Source: Bdellovibrio sp. ZAP7
Lineage (GTDB): Bacteria > Bdellovibrionota > Bdellovibrionia > Bdellovibrionales > Bdellovibrionaceae
Length of the DNA stretch: 64,000 bases
Assembly (NCBI RefSeq): GCF_006874645.1
Contig: NZ_CP030082.1
Location: forward strand, 2,480,001-2,544,000
Direction: 5' to 3'
Shown: in pieces, positions 34,903 through 44,386 of the stretch
Layout of the letters: each line of letters opens with the position of its first letter
Numbering within the stretch: the first letter of the stretch is position 1
Made by a program: the position numbers and the translations under genes
The notes under the pieces: model-generated
Database searches by the model: none
Told to the model about the DNA's origin: nothing
The model's input: the letters and a program-made list of their open reading frames with translations, nothing else

Positions 34903-35781
34903 CTACTTCTCTACTTCAGCCATTTGCGAAAGCGGATGATGCTCCTCGATTGTACGAGTCATCGTGTTCGTCGTTACATTCGTGTAGATCTGAGTTGTCT
35001 GGATACTTGCGTGACCCAACAACATTTGAATCGAACGAAGATCCGCTCCACTTTCCAGCAAAGCAGTCGCGCAACCATGTCGGAAACGATGCGGATTTAC
35101 CGGTTCAGCAAAGCCCGCACGTGTCGACCAGCTCGCAAGCCATCTCCACACGTCCACACGAGACGGACGGTGACCACGGTCATTGATCAAAATCGAAGGA
35201 CTGTTTTCTTTCATCAACACCGAACGATGCTCACGAAGATAAGTCGTCAACGTCTCTGCCAGCTTTTCAGTCAAAGGAACCAGGCGCTCCTTGCTGCCTT
35301 TACCCAAAACCTTGATCCAACGATCTGTTTGGTTAAAGTCAGTCACATTCAAACCAATCAATTCAGAAACACGGCAACCCAGGCCGTATAGGAACAACAA
35401 CGTCAATTGATTGCGTGCTGTCTTAACGGGATCTGTCACCTCAGCGGCATCGAAAAGCTGCTGGAACTCTTGCGGAGTAAGAACTTTCGGAAGACCTACT
35501 TTGACTTTCGGTGGGCGCAGCTCACGCAGCTCAGGGCTGTTATGACCGCGAGTTTCGCAGAACTTAAAGTACGTGCGCAATGACGAGATCACACGCGCCT
35601 GAGAGCGAGTGGAAAGCTTATGCTTTTTCATAAACTCGTAAAATCCAGTCACGTTGTTATGGGTTTTGCGATACTCGATATAGAGTTCCAGATCACGACG
35701 ATAAGCCATCACCGTATTTTGGGAACGTCCACGCACATTTTGTAGTTCATCAAAGAAGTCGATCCAAAGAGGTAGTTCCAT
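34903..35781 (-). CDS. XerC/XerD-like tyrosine recombinase
   Basis: 292 residues from the ATG at 35781 (a TTG at 35817 is in frame). N-terminal SAM-like domain: WIDFFDELQNVRGRSQNTVMAY. Catalytic residues: Arg in GLGCRVSEL, Lys in LGKGSKERLVPL, HxxR in NPHRFRHGCATAL, His in MLLGHASIQTTQIYT, and Tyr in the same motif. These enzymes resolve chromosome dimers at dif, or act on mobile elements. No integron or phage genes lie nearby, so the chromosomal role is more likely, but XerC and XerD cannot be told apart here. Confidence 0.88.
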   Translation of the reverse strand: MELPLWIDFFDELQNVRGRSQNTVMAYRRDLELYIEYRKTHNNVTGFYEFMKKHKLSTRSQARVISSLRTYFKFCETRGHNSPELRELRPPKVKVGLPKVLTPQEFQQLFDAAEVTDPVKTARNQLTLLFLYGLGCRVSELIGLNVTDFNQTDRWIKVLGKGSKERLVPLTEKLAETLTTYLREHRSVLMKENSPSILINDRGHRPSRVDVWRWLASWSTRAGFAEPVNPHRFRHGCATALLESGADLRSIQMLLGHASIQTTQIYTNVTTNTMTRTIEEHHPLSQMAEVEK

Positions 35782-35843
35782 AGCTAATATTAGAACCAGA
35801 CTTTGGACCAAGCGCAAGAAATATTATGTCACCGTTAGAAAAT

Positions 35844-35882
35844 AAAAAACGCCCTTCACTGCGAGGTCAGTGAAAGGCGTTT
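35844..35882 (-). terminator. Terminator after the lipoprotein gene at 35907
   Basis: AAACGCCCTTCACTG (35847-35861) pairs with CAGTGAAAGGCGTTT (35868-35882) with one mismatch and a 6-base loop. The minus strand continues into TTTTTT, as expected for release. Confidence 0.87.
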
Positions 35883-35906
35883 GCGATTTGAAATCTATTT
35901 TTCGTC

Positions 35907-36539
35907 TTAGTTGAAAGTTCCACCGAAGACAGGGCTGCAATTGATACCGTTTGCTTGCGCCACATGGATACCACCTGGAGGAATTGCTACCAAGCGATTG
36001 CCATTGATCATACCACCATTCACTTCCATGATAATATTACCTGGGTTCGCAACCAATCTTACTGTCGACATCATGCCCGCGTAAGCCATCGTACCCGGAG
36101 TCACTGTATCAACAGTGTATGTGCCCGGAGCTACCTGACAGCCTGAACCGTAAAGATCGAACCAGTTCACACCCACAGTCATCGTTCCTTGGAACGCCAC
36201 GGGGCCCGAGTACTGATTCAAGTTTGTACCAATATTAGAGTAACCTGGATAACCATACGGATAACCGTTGGTATATGCTCCGTTGTAAGCTGTCGCACCA
36301 TTATCCACGATCACATTCAAAGCCAAAGAAACCGAATTCATCGGATTCACACTTTGAACTGAACCGAATTGCTGGGCATTTGCGAAACCCACACCGTTTG
36401 TCCAAACAGTTCCTGCTGGGACTCCGCCGCCTCCGTCATTGCCCTGGCAGGCTGCCATGAATGCTGAAATAGCCAGCATCGCAATAAGCTGCATGATCAA
36501 TGTCGGAAAACTTACTTTGCGTAAATTAAGTTTATCCAT
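35907..36539 (-). CDS. Exported lipoprotein rich in Gly/Asn/Tyr, unknown function
   Basis: 210 residues. The signal ends in MAAC (IAMLAISAFMAACQG), a lipobox. A glycine run (GNDGGGG) and an Asn/Tyr/Gly-rich segment (AYNGAYTNGYPYGYPGYSN) follow, then beta-rich sequence with two Cys. No family recognised. The upstream neighbour at 36606 is also a predicted lipoprotein on the same strand, 66 bases away. Confidence 0.68.
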   Translation of the reverse strand: MDKLNLRKVSFPTLIMQLIAMLAISAFMAACQGNDGGGGVPAGTVWTNGVGFANAQQFGSVQSVNPMNSVSLALNVIVDNGATAYNGAYTNGYPYGYPGYSNIGTNLNQYSGPVAFQGTMTVGVNWFDLYGSGCQVAPGTYTVDTVTPGTMAYAGMMSTVRLVANPGNIIMEVNGGMINGNRLVAIPPGGIHVAQANGINCSPVFGGTFN

Positions 36540-36605
36540 ATTTTACTCCTCGTTTAAAAATCGTTCTCAAAATTCACACTCCGACAAAAGCCGGAGCGTT
36601 TAAAG

Positions 36606-37382
36606 TTATTGGAAAGCTGCTGCTTTAGAAATCCCAGAGAATGTACCAAGCTTTCTGTAACCGTCGTTTGGAATCACAGCTGATTTGTTGATCACTGAAC
36701 CCGAGCGGCAGTTGTAAGGACCGTCATAAATGAACCAGCATTTTCTGTAGGGAGACTGAGTCGCGTAAGATTGTGCGAAGTTCTTGTAGTAAAGAGAACC
36801 CGTCACGATCGTGCCACCTTGAGCGTCACCTTGGCTGATAACATTATCAACAACCAGAACCACACCGCCCCACTGATCTTGGAAGAAACCAGTGAACACA
36901 GTTTTGCCACCAGAAGTGAAGAATCTATTGTATTCAGCTTCCAACGTATTGTTGTCTTTCAAACCAGAGTAGCTCGCATTTTTACCCGTGCCCGCTGTAA
37001 AGGAACCTGTGTATGTCACACCTGAATCTGTATAAGACATGCTCACAGTTCCTGCGTAACGACCGTTACCCACATCGCTCAATTGAACCTTCAATTTAAA
37101 GTTCTTAGGGTCATTGACCGGGCGAGTACCAATGTAATTATTTAACTCTGTGATAGAGACCGGTGTGAAAGTGCCTTCATTAGAATAGCTTGTAGTCGTG
37201 CCACCTGTGTTGGTGCCAGAGCCATCTGGTGAAGTTGGGATCGTGCCCGTTCCACTATTATTAGAATCAACAACAACTGCAGTAGACTCTGCAACGGCCA
37301 TCTTATTATTGCCACACCCAACACCTGCTAGTGCGATTGCGGCCACCAAGATCATCATTGGAGCGTTGAATTTGTTGTTCAT
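36606..37382 (-). CDS. Exported lipoprotein with Ser/Thr/Gly linker, unknown function
   Basis: 258 residues. The signal MILVAAIALAGVGCGNN has a GVGC lipobox. Residues ~35-75 form a Ser/Thr/Gly-rich linker (SGTGTIPTSPDGSGTNTGG). The rest is a beta-rich domain (GRYAGTVSMSYTDSGVTYTG, FTGFFQDQWGGVVLVVDNV) with two Cys near the end. No family recognised. It may be transcribed together with the lipoprotein at 35907. Confidence 0.68.
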   Translation of the reverse strand: MNNKFNAPMMILVAAIALAGVGCGNNKMAVAESTAVVVDSNNSGTGTIPTSPDGSGTNTGGTTTSYSNEGTFTPVSITELNNYIGTRPVNDPKNFKLKVQLSDVGNGRYAGTVSMSYTDSGVTYTGSFTAGTGKNASYSGLKDNNTLEAEYNRFFTSGGKTVFTGFFQDQWGGVVLVVDNVISQGDAQGGTIVTGSLYYKNFAQSYATQSPYRKCWFIYDGPYNCRSGSVINKSAVIPNDGYRKLGTFSGISKAAAFQ

Positions 37383-37810
37383 ACCTTGCCTCTTTCAAGA
37401 ACCCGTTTTCAATGGTGGGTCCTCACGGTTCTGTAATGCTATGCCTGTGCCAACATCCAGAAAGTGGCCTAAGTTATCGATAAAAGGACGCATTTCTAGC
37501 GTTTCTCAAGGTGATACAAACAACCGTTCTGTGACTAAGACCCAAGGGGTAAGCGCAAATGCGGCACTTATTCTAAAAATAAGACATGTCGAAGATATGT
37601 ACGCAAAAATATTATTTAAGATTTTCCCTAACATTACCGAAATGGGATGTATCACGTACAAAAAGGACGCAAAAATGACTGTCACTGCAACGAATGTTTT
37701 GATCCTCGGCGCTGTATTCATGTTCGCAGCACGAGTGTTCATGGGGTTCTAGGAACCACATTACACACAAGTAAGATGATCCCTGGTGTTACGCCTGTTA
37801 AACAGCAGTA
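37383..37810. other. 428-base gap between divergent genes
   Basis: No tRNA, terminator or family match was seen. An 11-base sequence AAAAGGACGCA occurs twice (37482-37492 and 37661-37671). The plus strand is open from 37441 to 37752 (103 residues if started there), but only its last 25 residues have a good ribosome site; see the separate entry. Promoters for the lipoprotein and binding-protein genes should lie here, but no strong match to consensus was found. Confidence 0.5.
37675..37752 (+). CDS. Possible 25-residue membrane miniprotein
   Basis: ATG at 37675 is preceded by AAAAGGACGC, a reasonable ribosome site, and encodes MTVTATNVLILGAVFMFAAR followed by VFMGF. This is one hydrophobic helix with a short polar start, typical of tiny membrane proteins. 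Nothing else supports it, and chance cannot be ruled out. Confidence 0.3.
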   Translation: MTVTATNVLILGAVFMFAARVFMGF

Positions 37811-38617
37811 ATGCTTTTTCTGTTTAAACGATTTTTACCGATCTTTGTGCTCCTTGCAAGCGTCCCCGCTTTTGCAAAGCCTATCAAAATCCTCGTTGAG
37901 GACTCCTGGCCTCCCTTTGCTTTTAAAAAAGAAAATCGTGCTGTTGGAATGTCGATTGATATCGTTCGTGCTGCATTTAAAAACGTCGGTGAAAACATTG
38001 AGCTCGTCCAAGTCCCTTACACCCGCTGCAAAGCGCAAACGGCAACAGGTCGTTATGTGGCCTGTTTTAACTCCGCTCATTCCAAAGAAATGGATGCCGA
38101 TTTCCTCTTTCCCAAAGAGCCTCTTTTTAAAAGCAAAGGCTTGATCATCGCCAATAAGATCACGGTTCGCAGCAAACCCGCAAAAGTGAAAGATCTTGAA
38201 GGAAAATCCGTGGCTTTGCCGGCGGAGTTTCCCTTCGGCAAAGAATTCGATGAAAACACGCAAATCAATAAGATCTTCACCTCCAGCGATCAGACGTCGC
38301 TGATGATGCTAAAATCAAATCGCGTGTCCTATGTCGCAATTGATGAATTCGTTTACTACTATTATTTGAAAACCAATCCTGATTTCAAAAATCAGTTTTA
38401 TGTGGTTTTGGAACTTTCCGAAGAGCCGATCTTTGTGCACTTTTCCAAAAAACACCGGGACACCGCAGACCTGATTAAAAAGTACGACATGGGACTTGCG
38501 ATGCTCAAGGTTTCCAATCGCTATAACGAAATTCTGGAAGACTGGGTGGGAGTAAAGGGTCAAAAGCGTGTGCAGATCTTTTCAGTTCTGCCTAAGACTC
38601 ACGCCTATGACTATTAG
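37811..38617 (+). CDS. Periplasmic amino-acid-type solute-binding protein (SBP family 3)
   Basis: 268 residues. A signal peptide (LPIFVLLASVPAFA) leads to the SBP_bac_3 pattern: KPIKILVEDSWPPFAF, GMSIDIVRAAFKNVG and VKDLEGKSVALPAEF, then SLMMLKSNRVSYVAIDEF. Such proteins capture amino acids for ABC importers, but no permease or ATPase is next to it; orphan members also serve as sensors or in other roles. It converges with the SpoIID gene by a 4-base overlap. Confidence 0.82.
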   Translation: MLFLFKRFLPIFVLLASVPAFAKPIKILVEDSWPPFAFKKENRAVGMSIDIVRAAFKNVGENIELVQVPYTRCKAQTATGRYVACFNSAHSKEMDADFLFPKEPLFKSKGLIIANKITVRSKPAKVKDLEGKSVALPAEFPFGKEFDENTQINKIFTSSDQTSLMMLKSNRVSYVAIDEFVYYYYLKTNPDFKNQFYVVLELSEEPIFVHFSKKHRDTADLIKKYDMGLAMLKVSNRYNEILEDWVGVKGQKRVQIFSVLPKTHAYDY

Positions 38618-39822
38618 TTTTGCGCGACGCGAGCTGCAGGATAGTAGTGCTTAAGAATCTGCACAAAGTTTTGACCTTTAAGTCCCAGGGCACGACTGCC
38701 CCACTGACAAAGACCTACACCGTGACCAAATCCGCGACCGGTGAAAGTGTAAAGATCACCATCTTGTTTCATTTCAAATAAAGTACTGCGAAGTTCTGAA
38801 AAGCCCAAGGCCTGACGAAACTCGTTGGCATTCACGTACTTTTGCTCCCCCTCGTTCATTGCGACTTTCACACCGCGCACGCGTGTGTCGTTGCTAGCGC
38901 GATCCAAAGTGAGCTTTGTCACGTCATCCATGCGAAGTTTTCGAGCCAACTCTGTGCGAGTGATTTTAACAGTCCAATTTGCTTTGGGATTTGTAGGGCA
39001 GGAATTATCAACGGCCACGCCACTGTTCACGCCCCCACTCCACACATTCTTCGCCAGAGTTGTGTGACCACCGCAATCGGCGTGATAATAGGCTTTTAGA
39101 ACATTGTGATTACCAGCAAAGAGTTTTACTCCCGCTGTATCGCGCACGGCTTTCAAAGCTTTTTGCAGTTTGGGATCGCTTTCATCACCATCTGCAACGT
39201 GACGGAAGACTTGATCCAAAACAGAACTTTCCAGGTGATACGGTTTATCGGCGCGCTCTTCCATCACAGACAGAGCATAAGATCTTGCTGCAACCGCTTG
39301 GGCCTTTAAAGTTTCGATCGGCCAGTTGGTTGGCATTTCGCTGGAGAGAACTCCCGCAAGATATTCATCCAAGGGCAGAACACCCACCACGTCCACTTGC
39401 TCGCCGGGGCCTGCTGAAAGCAAGACTCGGGACGGAAGACTTTGCGCTCCCACGCGCAGGTTTTCACCTTGGATCATCAGATATTTATCTTTGAACAGAT
39501 GCTCGTTATCGCGATTATTTAAACGCAAAGCCCAGATGTGCTTGCCGTTTTTTTTCATCACGCGAACTTCAGCGGAACCACTGTCAGGAATTGCAACGTT
39601 ACGATATGGCTGAGAAAGAATTTGAAAACGCAGAGCTTGCCCCGCCACTTGCACACGTTTGGAATTCGTCAGCAAACGAACTCGAACAAGTTCTTTATCG
39701 AATGGGAGTTTTGCAGGAACTTGAGATGGTGCCTGCGGTTGCAGTTGAGTTTGGGCTTGCGCTTCAGAGATGGAGTATGTCAGAGCTGCTAAAAAGCACA
39801 CCAGGGCCCAGAATAATCTCAC
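38614..39822 (-). CDS. SpoIID/LytB-domain protein
   Basis: 402 residues with a signal peptide (LFWALVCFLAALTYSISEA). A Gln/Pro-rich linker follows. The SpoIID core includes LPLDEYLAGVLSSEMPTNWP and LKAQAVAARSYALSVMEERA, then HADCGGHTTLAKNVW and RGFGHGVGLCQWGSRALGLK. SpoIID proteins cleave denuded glycan strands in peptidoglycan, and in non-sporulating bacteria they act in wall remodelling. In a predatory bacterium this could concern prey or self wall, which is inferred. Confidence 0.88.
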   Translation of the reverse strand: MRLFWALVCFLAALTYSISEAQAQTQLQPQAPSQVPAKLPFDKELVRVRLLTNSKRVQVAGQALRFQILSQPYRNVAIPDSGSAEVRVMKKNGKHIWALRLNNRDNEHLFKDKYLMIQGENLRVGAQSLPSRVLLSAGPGEQVDVVGVLPLDEYLAGVLSSEMPTNWPIETLKAQAVAARSYALSVMEERADKPYHLESSVLDQVFRHVADGDESDPKLQKALKAVRDTAGVKLFAGNHNVLKAYYHADCGGHTTLAKNVWSGGVNSGVAVDNSCPTNPKANWTVKITRTELARKLRMDDVTKLTLDRASNDTRVRGVKVAMNEGEQKYVNANEFRQALGFSELRSTLFEMKQDGDLYTFTGRGFGHGVGLCQWGSRALGLKGQNFVQILKHYYPAARVAQN

Positions 39823-39844
39823 GCGCAGTTCTCCATCCTAGAGT

Positions 39845-39876
39845 TAAAAAAAGAGGCCCATTCCGTAGGCCTCTTA
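39845..39876 (-). terminator. Terminator after the slipin-NfeD operon
   Basis: AAGAGGCC (39851-39858) pairs with GGCCTCTT (39868-39875) over a 9-base loop, with a seven-A run on the left that becomes the U tract in the minus direction. Confidence 0.85.
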
Positions 39877-39920
39877 TAGCTATGCTTCTATTTAACCAAC
39901 ATCCGCGAAGGGATGAAAGT

Positions 39921-40670
39921 CTAGTTTTGATTGCCAGAGTTCAAGAACGGTCTAACCATATCTAGCGGCAGCGGGAAGATCACCGTGTTCGACTTATCAC
40001 CAGCGATTTCTGTTAAGGTCTGCAAATAAGCCAGCTGAAGGGCTGACGGAGAACTTGCCAACATCTGCGAAGCCGCTGCCAGCTTTTCGGATCGTTGCAC
40101 CTCGCCATCGGCGCTGATGACCTTGGCGCGGCGTTCACGCTCGGCTTCCGCTTCGCGAGCCATGGCTCTTTGCATTTCTTTTGGCAAATCGATTTGTTTT
40201 ACTTCCACCATCGTTACTTTGATACCCCACGCTTCCGTGTGTTTATCAAGGATGCCTTGAAGCGCGCCATTGATTTTATCACGGTGCTCAAGCACGTCAT
40301 CCAACGGATATTGCCCCATTACCGAGCGCAATGTCGTTTGTGACAACTGGCTGGTCGCAAAATAAAAATCTTCGATTTTCGTGATCGCTTCCATCGGAGA
40401 AATCACTTTAAAGTAAACGACCGCATTCACTTGCATGCTGACGTTGTCTTTCGTGATCACGTCTTGAGGTTTCACGTCCATGGCAATGGTACGCGTGTCG
40501 ACTTTGATCATACGCTCAATAAAAGGAATCAAAACAATCAAACCCGGGCCACGCACGCCGACAGCTTTCCCCAGGCGCAAGACCACGCCGCGATCCCATT
40601 CGTTCAGGATCTTGATCATCGAACTTAGAATGATGGCGCCAACCACCAGCAGAATAATAATAAATTCCAT
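39921..40670 (-). CDS. Slipin/stomatin-like SPFH protein
   Basis: 249 residues. One N-terminal membrane helix ([20 protein letters not shown]) precedes the SPFH domain: [40 protein letters not shown] and [20 protein letters not shown], ending with a coiled-coil [19 protein letters not shown]. It is paired with NfeD 5 bases upstream, the standard partner, and organises membrane domains. Confidence 0.92.
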   Translation of the reverse strand: MEFIIILLVVGAIILSSMIKILNEWDRGVVLRLGKAVGVRGPGLIVLIPFIERMIKVDTRTIAMDVKPQDVITKDNVSMQVNAVVYFKVISPMEAITKIEDFYFATSQLSQTTLRSVMGQYPLDDVLEHRDKINGALQGILDKHTEAWGIKVTMVEVKQIDLPKEMQRAMAREAEAERERRAKVISADGEVQRSEKLAAASQMLASSPSALQLAYLQTLTEIAGDKSNTVIFPLPLDMVRPFLNSGNQN

Positions 40671-40675
40671 CGCAC

Positions 40676-41956
40676 TTACTCCTTATTTTTTTTTACATTC
40701 AACGTAAGCCCCTGGCGTGCCGTCACATTCACCGGCTCTCCAGGTTTCAGGGAATCCTCAGAAACAAAATTCCAGGTTTCACCCATAATCTGCATCTGAC
40801 CACGATGACCATTTTCATCAGTGCTCACCACGACTCCGACATTATCTTTTAAATCTTGATCCGCATCACGGGACCTTAAACGCAACGTTTTAAGCGCGAG
40901 ATATCCCACTCCGAAAAACACGGCACCAATCGCCAGCACCACGGGCAGGATCACTGTATATGGCAAAGTGTAACCCGTACTTTGATCAAACAGGAAAACG
41001 CTTCCGACAAAAAGAGAAACCAACCCCCCGACACCAAGGATACCAAAACTTGGAATAAAGATTTCCGCAATCAGAAAGCCGATACCCAAAAGGATCAAAG
41101 CGAGTCCACCCCATGCCACTTCCAATTTATGGAAAGCAATCATTGAGAACACCAAGCCAATGCCGCCAATCACACCCGGCGCAATGAGGCCTGGATGAGT
41201 CAGCTCCACATACAAAAGCCCCAGGCTTCCCATAAATAACAGGTAAGCAAATTCGGGGTCGGCGATAAAACTTAAAATCTGATAGCGAGTATCGGGAGTG
41301 AATTCGCGCAAGTCGCCAACGACCACTTGGATGGGAGCTTTGTCTTGCATCAAAACTTTACGGCCTTCTGCTTTCTTTAAGAAGTCAGCTTCATCCTCCG
41401 CCAAAATATCCAAAGCTTTGGATTCCACCGCTTTGGCCGAGCTAACAGATTTTGCTTCCGTCACGATGTCTTTGGAAAATTTCAAATCACGTCCACGCAA
41501 AGTGGTGACACCTTCAAGCCAGCTGACTATATCGTTGATCATCTTGTTGCGAAGATCGTCGGGCATTTTTTCGCCAGTTCCCAGGATCGGCGTGGCTGCG
41601 CCCACATTGGTGGCAATCACTCCCCCGTTCACATGGCAAGCTTGCAGAATGATCGCCCCCGCACTGCCGGCATGGCCGCCGCGTGGAGTGATCAAGCACA
41701 GATAAGGAACTTTAGACGCCAACATGCGCTCGACAATTCGGCGCGTGCTCATCAAGCTTCCACCGGGAGTATTCATTCTGACAAATATGGAATCGCATTT
41801 ATTTTCAAGGGCCCGCTTTTCAGCGCGTTCCAGATAATCTGTAGTTGAAGCTGTGATAGCTTCGTTGATGGTGATCGCAAGCGTGCAAGTCGCTGCTGAC
41901 GAAACTTTAGTCCCCAGCAACAACATCAGCAGCACAGGAACAAAGAGCTTCATCAT
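40676..41956 (-). CDS. NfeD-type membrane-bound ClpP-class serine protease
   Basis: 426 residues. Signal peptide, then a ClpP/crotonase-like protease domain with [20 protein letters not shown] and the catalytic Ser region [16 protein letters not shown]. Several membrane helices ([20 protein letters not shown] to [12 protein letters not shown]) and a C-terminal OB-fold NfeD domain ([20 protein letters not shown]) follow. It cleaves hydrophobic peptides such as stomatin tails. Its gene overlaps the UDG-like gene by 4 bases and precedes the slipin. Confidence 0.9.
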   Translation of the reverse strand: MMKLFVPVLLMLLLGTKVSSAATCTLAITINEAITASTTDYLERAEKRALENKCDSIFVRMNTPGGSLMSTRRIVERMLASKVPYLCLITPRGGHAGSAGAIILQACHVNGGVIATNVGAATPILGTGEKMPDDLRNKMINDIVSWLEGVTTLRGRDLKFSKDIVTEAKSVSSAKAVESKALDILAEDEADFLKKAEGRKVLMQDKAPIQVVVGDLREFTPDTRYQILSFIADPEFAYLLFMGSLGLLYVELTHPGLIAPGVIGGIGLVFSMIAFHKLEVAWGGLALILLGIGFLIAEIFIPSFGILGVGGLVSLFVGSVFLFDQSTGYTLPYTVILPVVLAIGAVFFGVGYLALKTLRLRSRDADQDLKDNVGVVVSTDENGHRGQMQIMGETWNFVSEDSLKPGEPVNVTARQGLTLNVKKNKE

Positions 41957-42474
41957 AAATTCAACTCCTTCATCACTTTTTGAAGATCATTCCAGACGAC
42001 CTTTTTCGCCGCCGCATCCTCCAGCAGATACGCAGGACTGTAGGTTTCAATCCACTTGCCCGGGCCTTTGTAAATCATCTCTCCCAGATCTTTCGGGAAA
42101 GAACTAAAGACCACAACCACTTTGCTTTCACAAAACTGTGCAAGCTCCGATGGCAACAAAGAACGATCTTCCACCGTGCAATCCAATTCCAAAACTTGAA
42201 TATTGCGAATTTTCATCGCTGATTTCATTTTATCAAATAGATCGCGTGTTTCGGGCAGAAAGAAACTTTCTTTGGCTTGAGTCAGAATATTCAGGAACAC
42301 CAGTTCACGATGAACCATTTCTGCAGGAGCGTAAGGACCTTTTTGGGTGAAAAATTGGATTTTTGCAGCTGTTGGAGTTGCGTCGGACGCAACTCCCACG
42401 GGTGCTGTCGTGTCATTCAGCATGACCTTTTGCAAACCCAAAACTTCTTCCAAATATTGAACGTAATCCTTCAT
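41953..42474 (-). CDS. Degenerate uracil-DNA-glycosylase-fold protein
   Basis: 173 residues. The C-terminal end (WIETYSPAYLLEDAAAKKVV followed by WNDLQKVMKEL) aligns in pattern with the family-4/5 UDG motif HPSYLLR...K...W.DL..V. The usual motif-B His-Pro-Ser becomes Ser-Pro-Ala, and the motif-A Gly-Glu-Ala-Pro-Gly loop is not evident in the N-terminal half. VVVVFSSFPKDLGEMI occupies the place of the usual VALGxxA strand. Catalysis is therefore doubtful. It is the first gene of the operon with nfeD and slipin, with a 4-base overlap. The fold call is from pattern only. Confidence 0.5.
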   Translation of the reverse strand: MKDYVQYLEEVLGLQKVMLNDTTAPVGVASDATPTAAKIQFFTQKGPYAPAEMVHRELVFLNILTQAKESFFLPETRDLFDKMKSAMKIRNIQVLELDCTVEDRSLLPSELAQFCESKVVVVFSSFPKDLGEMIYKGPGKWIETYSPAYLLEDAAAKKVVWNDLQKVMKELNL

Positions 42475-42638
42475 GGGCAGGAGCTTACTCCGCCCCCCGT
42501 TTCTAGACTATAAAAACCGCAGTTAATGCGCTGCTTTGTGTGGTTTGATTCCTAGCAAGAAGGCTCAAATTTATTCCCAGAGCATGAAAGCCCTGTGACA
42601 TTCTAGAAAAGCTGATCGAAAGACCCTAAGGAGGGCCC

Positions 42639-43133
42639 ATGAACGCACGTTCTTTAGTGTTTGCCTTTACATTTGTGACTTTTGGATCACTCCAAGCCAT
42701 GGCTTATCCCAGTGTGGGAGATAAAGTCACATGGTCAGGAGATTTTAAAACGGCGGACGGCATTGCCTCTGAAGTTCAAATCATCAAAGAAGTTGTCGCC
42801 TACAATAAAGACACCAAAGTTTGGTCTGTGAAAATAGACACTCGAGTGGGTTCTGAAACCTCCACTCAAACAATCGAAACTGCAGATCTGTACACTCCCG
42901 CAAATTACAGTTCGATGCTGACTCAATGTAAGGATAAAGGTGGAGTTCTAGAAACGTTGGAAACGAATCCAGGAAAATATAAAACCTGCAAAATCACGAC
43001 AACTGAAAATGGCGTGGTGATTGAAAAATGGTGGGGCGATATTCCGTTTGGAATCGTCAGTAAAGCAACTCGCGCTCCCACAGGTGTCAATGGCAATGAC
43101 TCCCCTTTGAACGTGGCCACCCGAGGTCTTTAA
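42639..43133 (+). CDS. Small secreted protein of unknown function
   Basis: 164 residues. A signal peptide (SLVFAFTFVTFGSLQAMA) leads to a soluble beta-rich body (YPSVGDKVTWSGDFKTADGI, YNKDTKVWSVKIDTRVGS) with two Cys 23 residues apart and a Trp-Trp pair (VIEKWWGDIPFG). GGAGG lies upstream of the ATG. No family recognised. It converges with the MFS gene 6 bases away. Confidence 0.7.
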   Translation: MNARSLVFAFTFVTFGSLQAMAYPSVGDKVTWSGDFKTADGIASEVQIIKEVVAYNKDTKVWSVKIDTRVGSETSTQTIETADLYTPANYSSMLTQCKDKGGVLETLETNPGKYKTCKITTTENGVVIEKWWGDIPFGIVSKATRAPTGVNGNDSPLNVATRGL

Positions 43134-43139
43134 TTTCCC

Positions 43140-44351
43140 TTACAAAGATTTTACGACTTTGGAATTCAGAAATTTATAAAGAGCAATAACCGTTAACCCG
43201 GCAGATGACGTGATCAAGGCCATAGTTGTTGATCCCATGCGTGCCATGGCACCCCAGCTGACAGAACCCATGGCCATCCCAGCATAGAACACCGCTAAGA
43301 AAACACCGAGCATCGTCGCTTTTAGATGCGACTTTCCTGTAAGCTGGCGGGAACTCATGTTCATCAACGTCGCCAGGATCAACCAACCAATCCCCGCAAA
43401 GAACATCCCCTGACACATAAAAATATAGCTGGGCGCCACGCCAATAAAAAATAATCCCACGGCATAGACAAAGTAAGCACCCGCCAAGGACTGGCCGGTT
43501 CTTTCTGGCAGCATGATTTTGTTAGAATAAATCGTCGCAAAGCATGCACCTAAACCAAGAAATCCAAGCAGTGAACCATATTGCCAGCTATTCAAACCCA
43601 ACTCCAAACGACCGCGCGTTGGATAAAGAGCCCACAAGCTGGAAGCAAAGAAAGTGACAATGAAAATCTCCGCCCACAATTTCATATTGTGGAAGGAAAA
43701 CAGAAATTCGAATTCTTTTTGTGTGAATTTGATTTCCTTTTTTTCTTCGTGCTGAGGAGCCGCTTCTTTCACCGGCCATTTCCAGAAAAATAAAATCAGC
43801 CCCAGGAATGAAAGACTGTTTAAGCAAAAAGCGGCAGCAGGCCCGACTCCCCCAAGGATCACACCGCCCAAGGTGGGACCCAAAACGCGCGTGATGTTGA
43901 TGCCAATATAATAAACCAACACAGCCTGAGCTTGACGCTCACTGGGCACCAGATCTGTCAGCACACTTTGAAAGGGTGGGTTAGACAATGCAAAGCCCAC
44001 TCCCATCACCAAGGATAGTAAAAGCAAAGTCCCTTCAGTGATTTTTTCCTGCCAAACCAAATACGCCAAAATGGCTGCGGAGATAAACATCATGCTTTCC
44101 GAAGCCAGCAAGATGCGACGACGGTGTCCTTGATCCGCAAAATATCCCGCAGCAATACTTAAAAATACCACGGGTAAATTACTGGTGAATGAAAGCAAAG
44201 AAACGATCAACGGAGAGGTTGAAAGATGCGTCATCACCCAGCTTGCTGCCACATCCTGAATCCACGTTCCCAGGTTTGACAAAAAAGCACAGATCCAAAA
44301 GTTACGGTAAACTGAAATTTTGAGCGGTGACCACATAGATGAATCATTCAT
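43140..44351 (-). CDS. MFS_3 (EntS-type) transporter
   Basis: 403 residues from the ATG at 44351. Twelve membrane segments and the MFS_3/DUF894 pattern NFWICAFLSNLGTWIQDVAA then SWVMTHLSTSPLIVSLL are clear; AGYFADQGHRRRILLASESM is the MFS loop motif, and VPSERQAQAVLVYYIGINI fits this subfamily. Relatives export enterobactin or drugs. Substrate unknown. Confidence 0.85.
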   Translation of the reverse strand: MNDSSMWSPLKISVYRNFWICAFLSNLGTWIQDVAASWVMTHLSTSPLIVSLLSFTSNLPVVFLSIAAGYFADQGHRRRILLASESMMFISAAILAYLVWQEKITEGTLLLLSLVMGVGFALSNPPFQSVLTDLVPSERQAQAVLVYYIGINITRVLGPTLGGVILGGVGPAAAFCLNSLSFLGLILFFWKWPVKEAAPQHEEKKEIKFTQKEFEFLFSFHNMKLWAEIFIVTFFASSLWALYPTRGRLELGLNSWQYGSLLGFLGLGACFATIYSNKIMLPERTGQSLAGAYFVYAVGLFFIGVAPSYIFMCQGMFFAGIGWLILATLMNMSSRQLTGKSHLKATMLGVFLAVFYAGMAMGSVSWGAMARMGSTTMALITSSAGLTVIALYKFLNSKVVKSL

Positions 44352-44386
44352 GACGAACAAATCTTACTATGGTTTAAAGGCACCGA

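Noticed and set aside
34903-35781. Xer gene as part of an integron or genomic island
   Set aside because: Neighbours are ordinary chromosomal genes, and no attC-like array or cassette is visible.
37441-37674. 103-residue frame in the 37383-37810 gap
   Set aside because: No ribosome site before the ATG at 37441 and the residue composition is not protein-like; only the last 25 codons were kept as a weak candidate.
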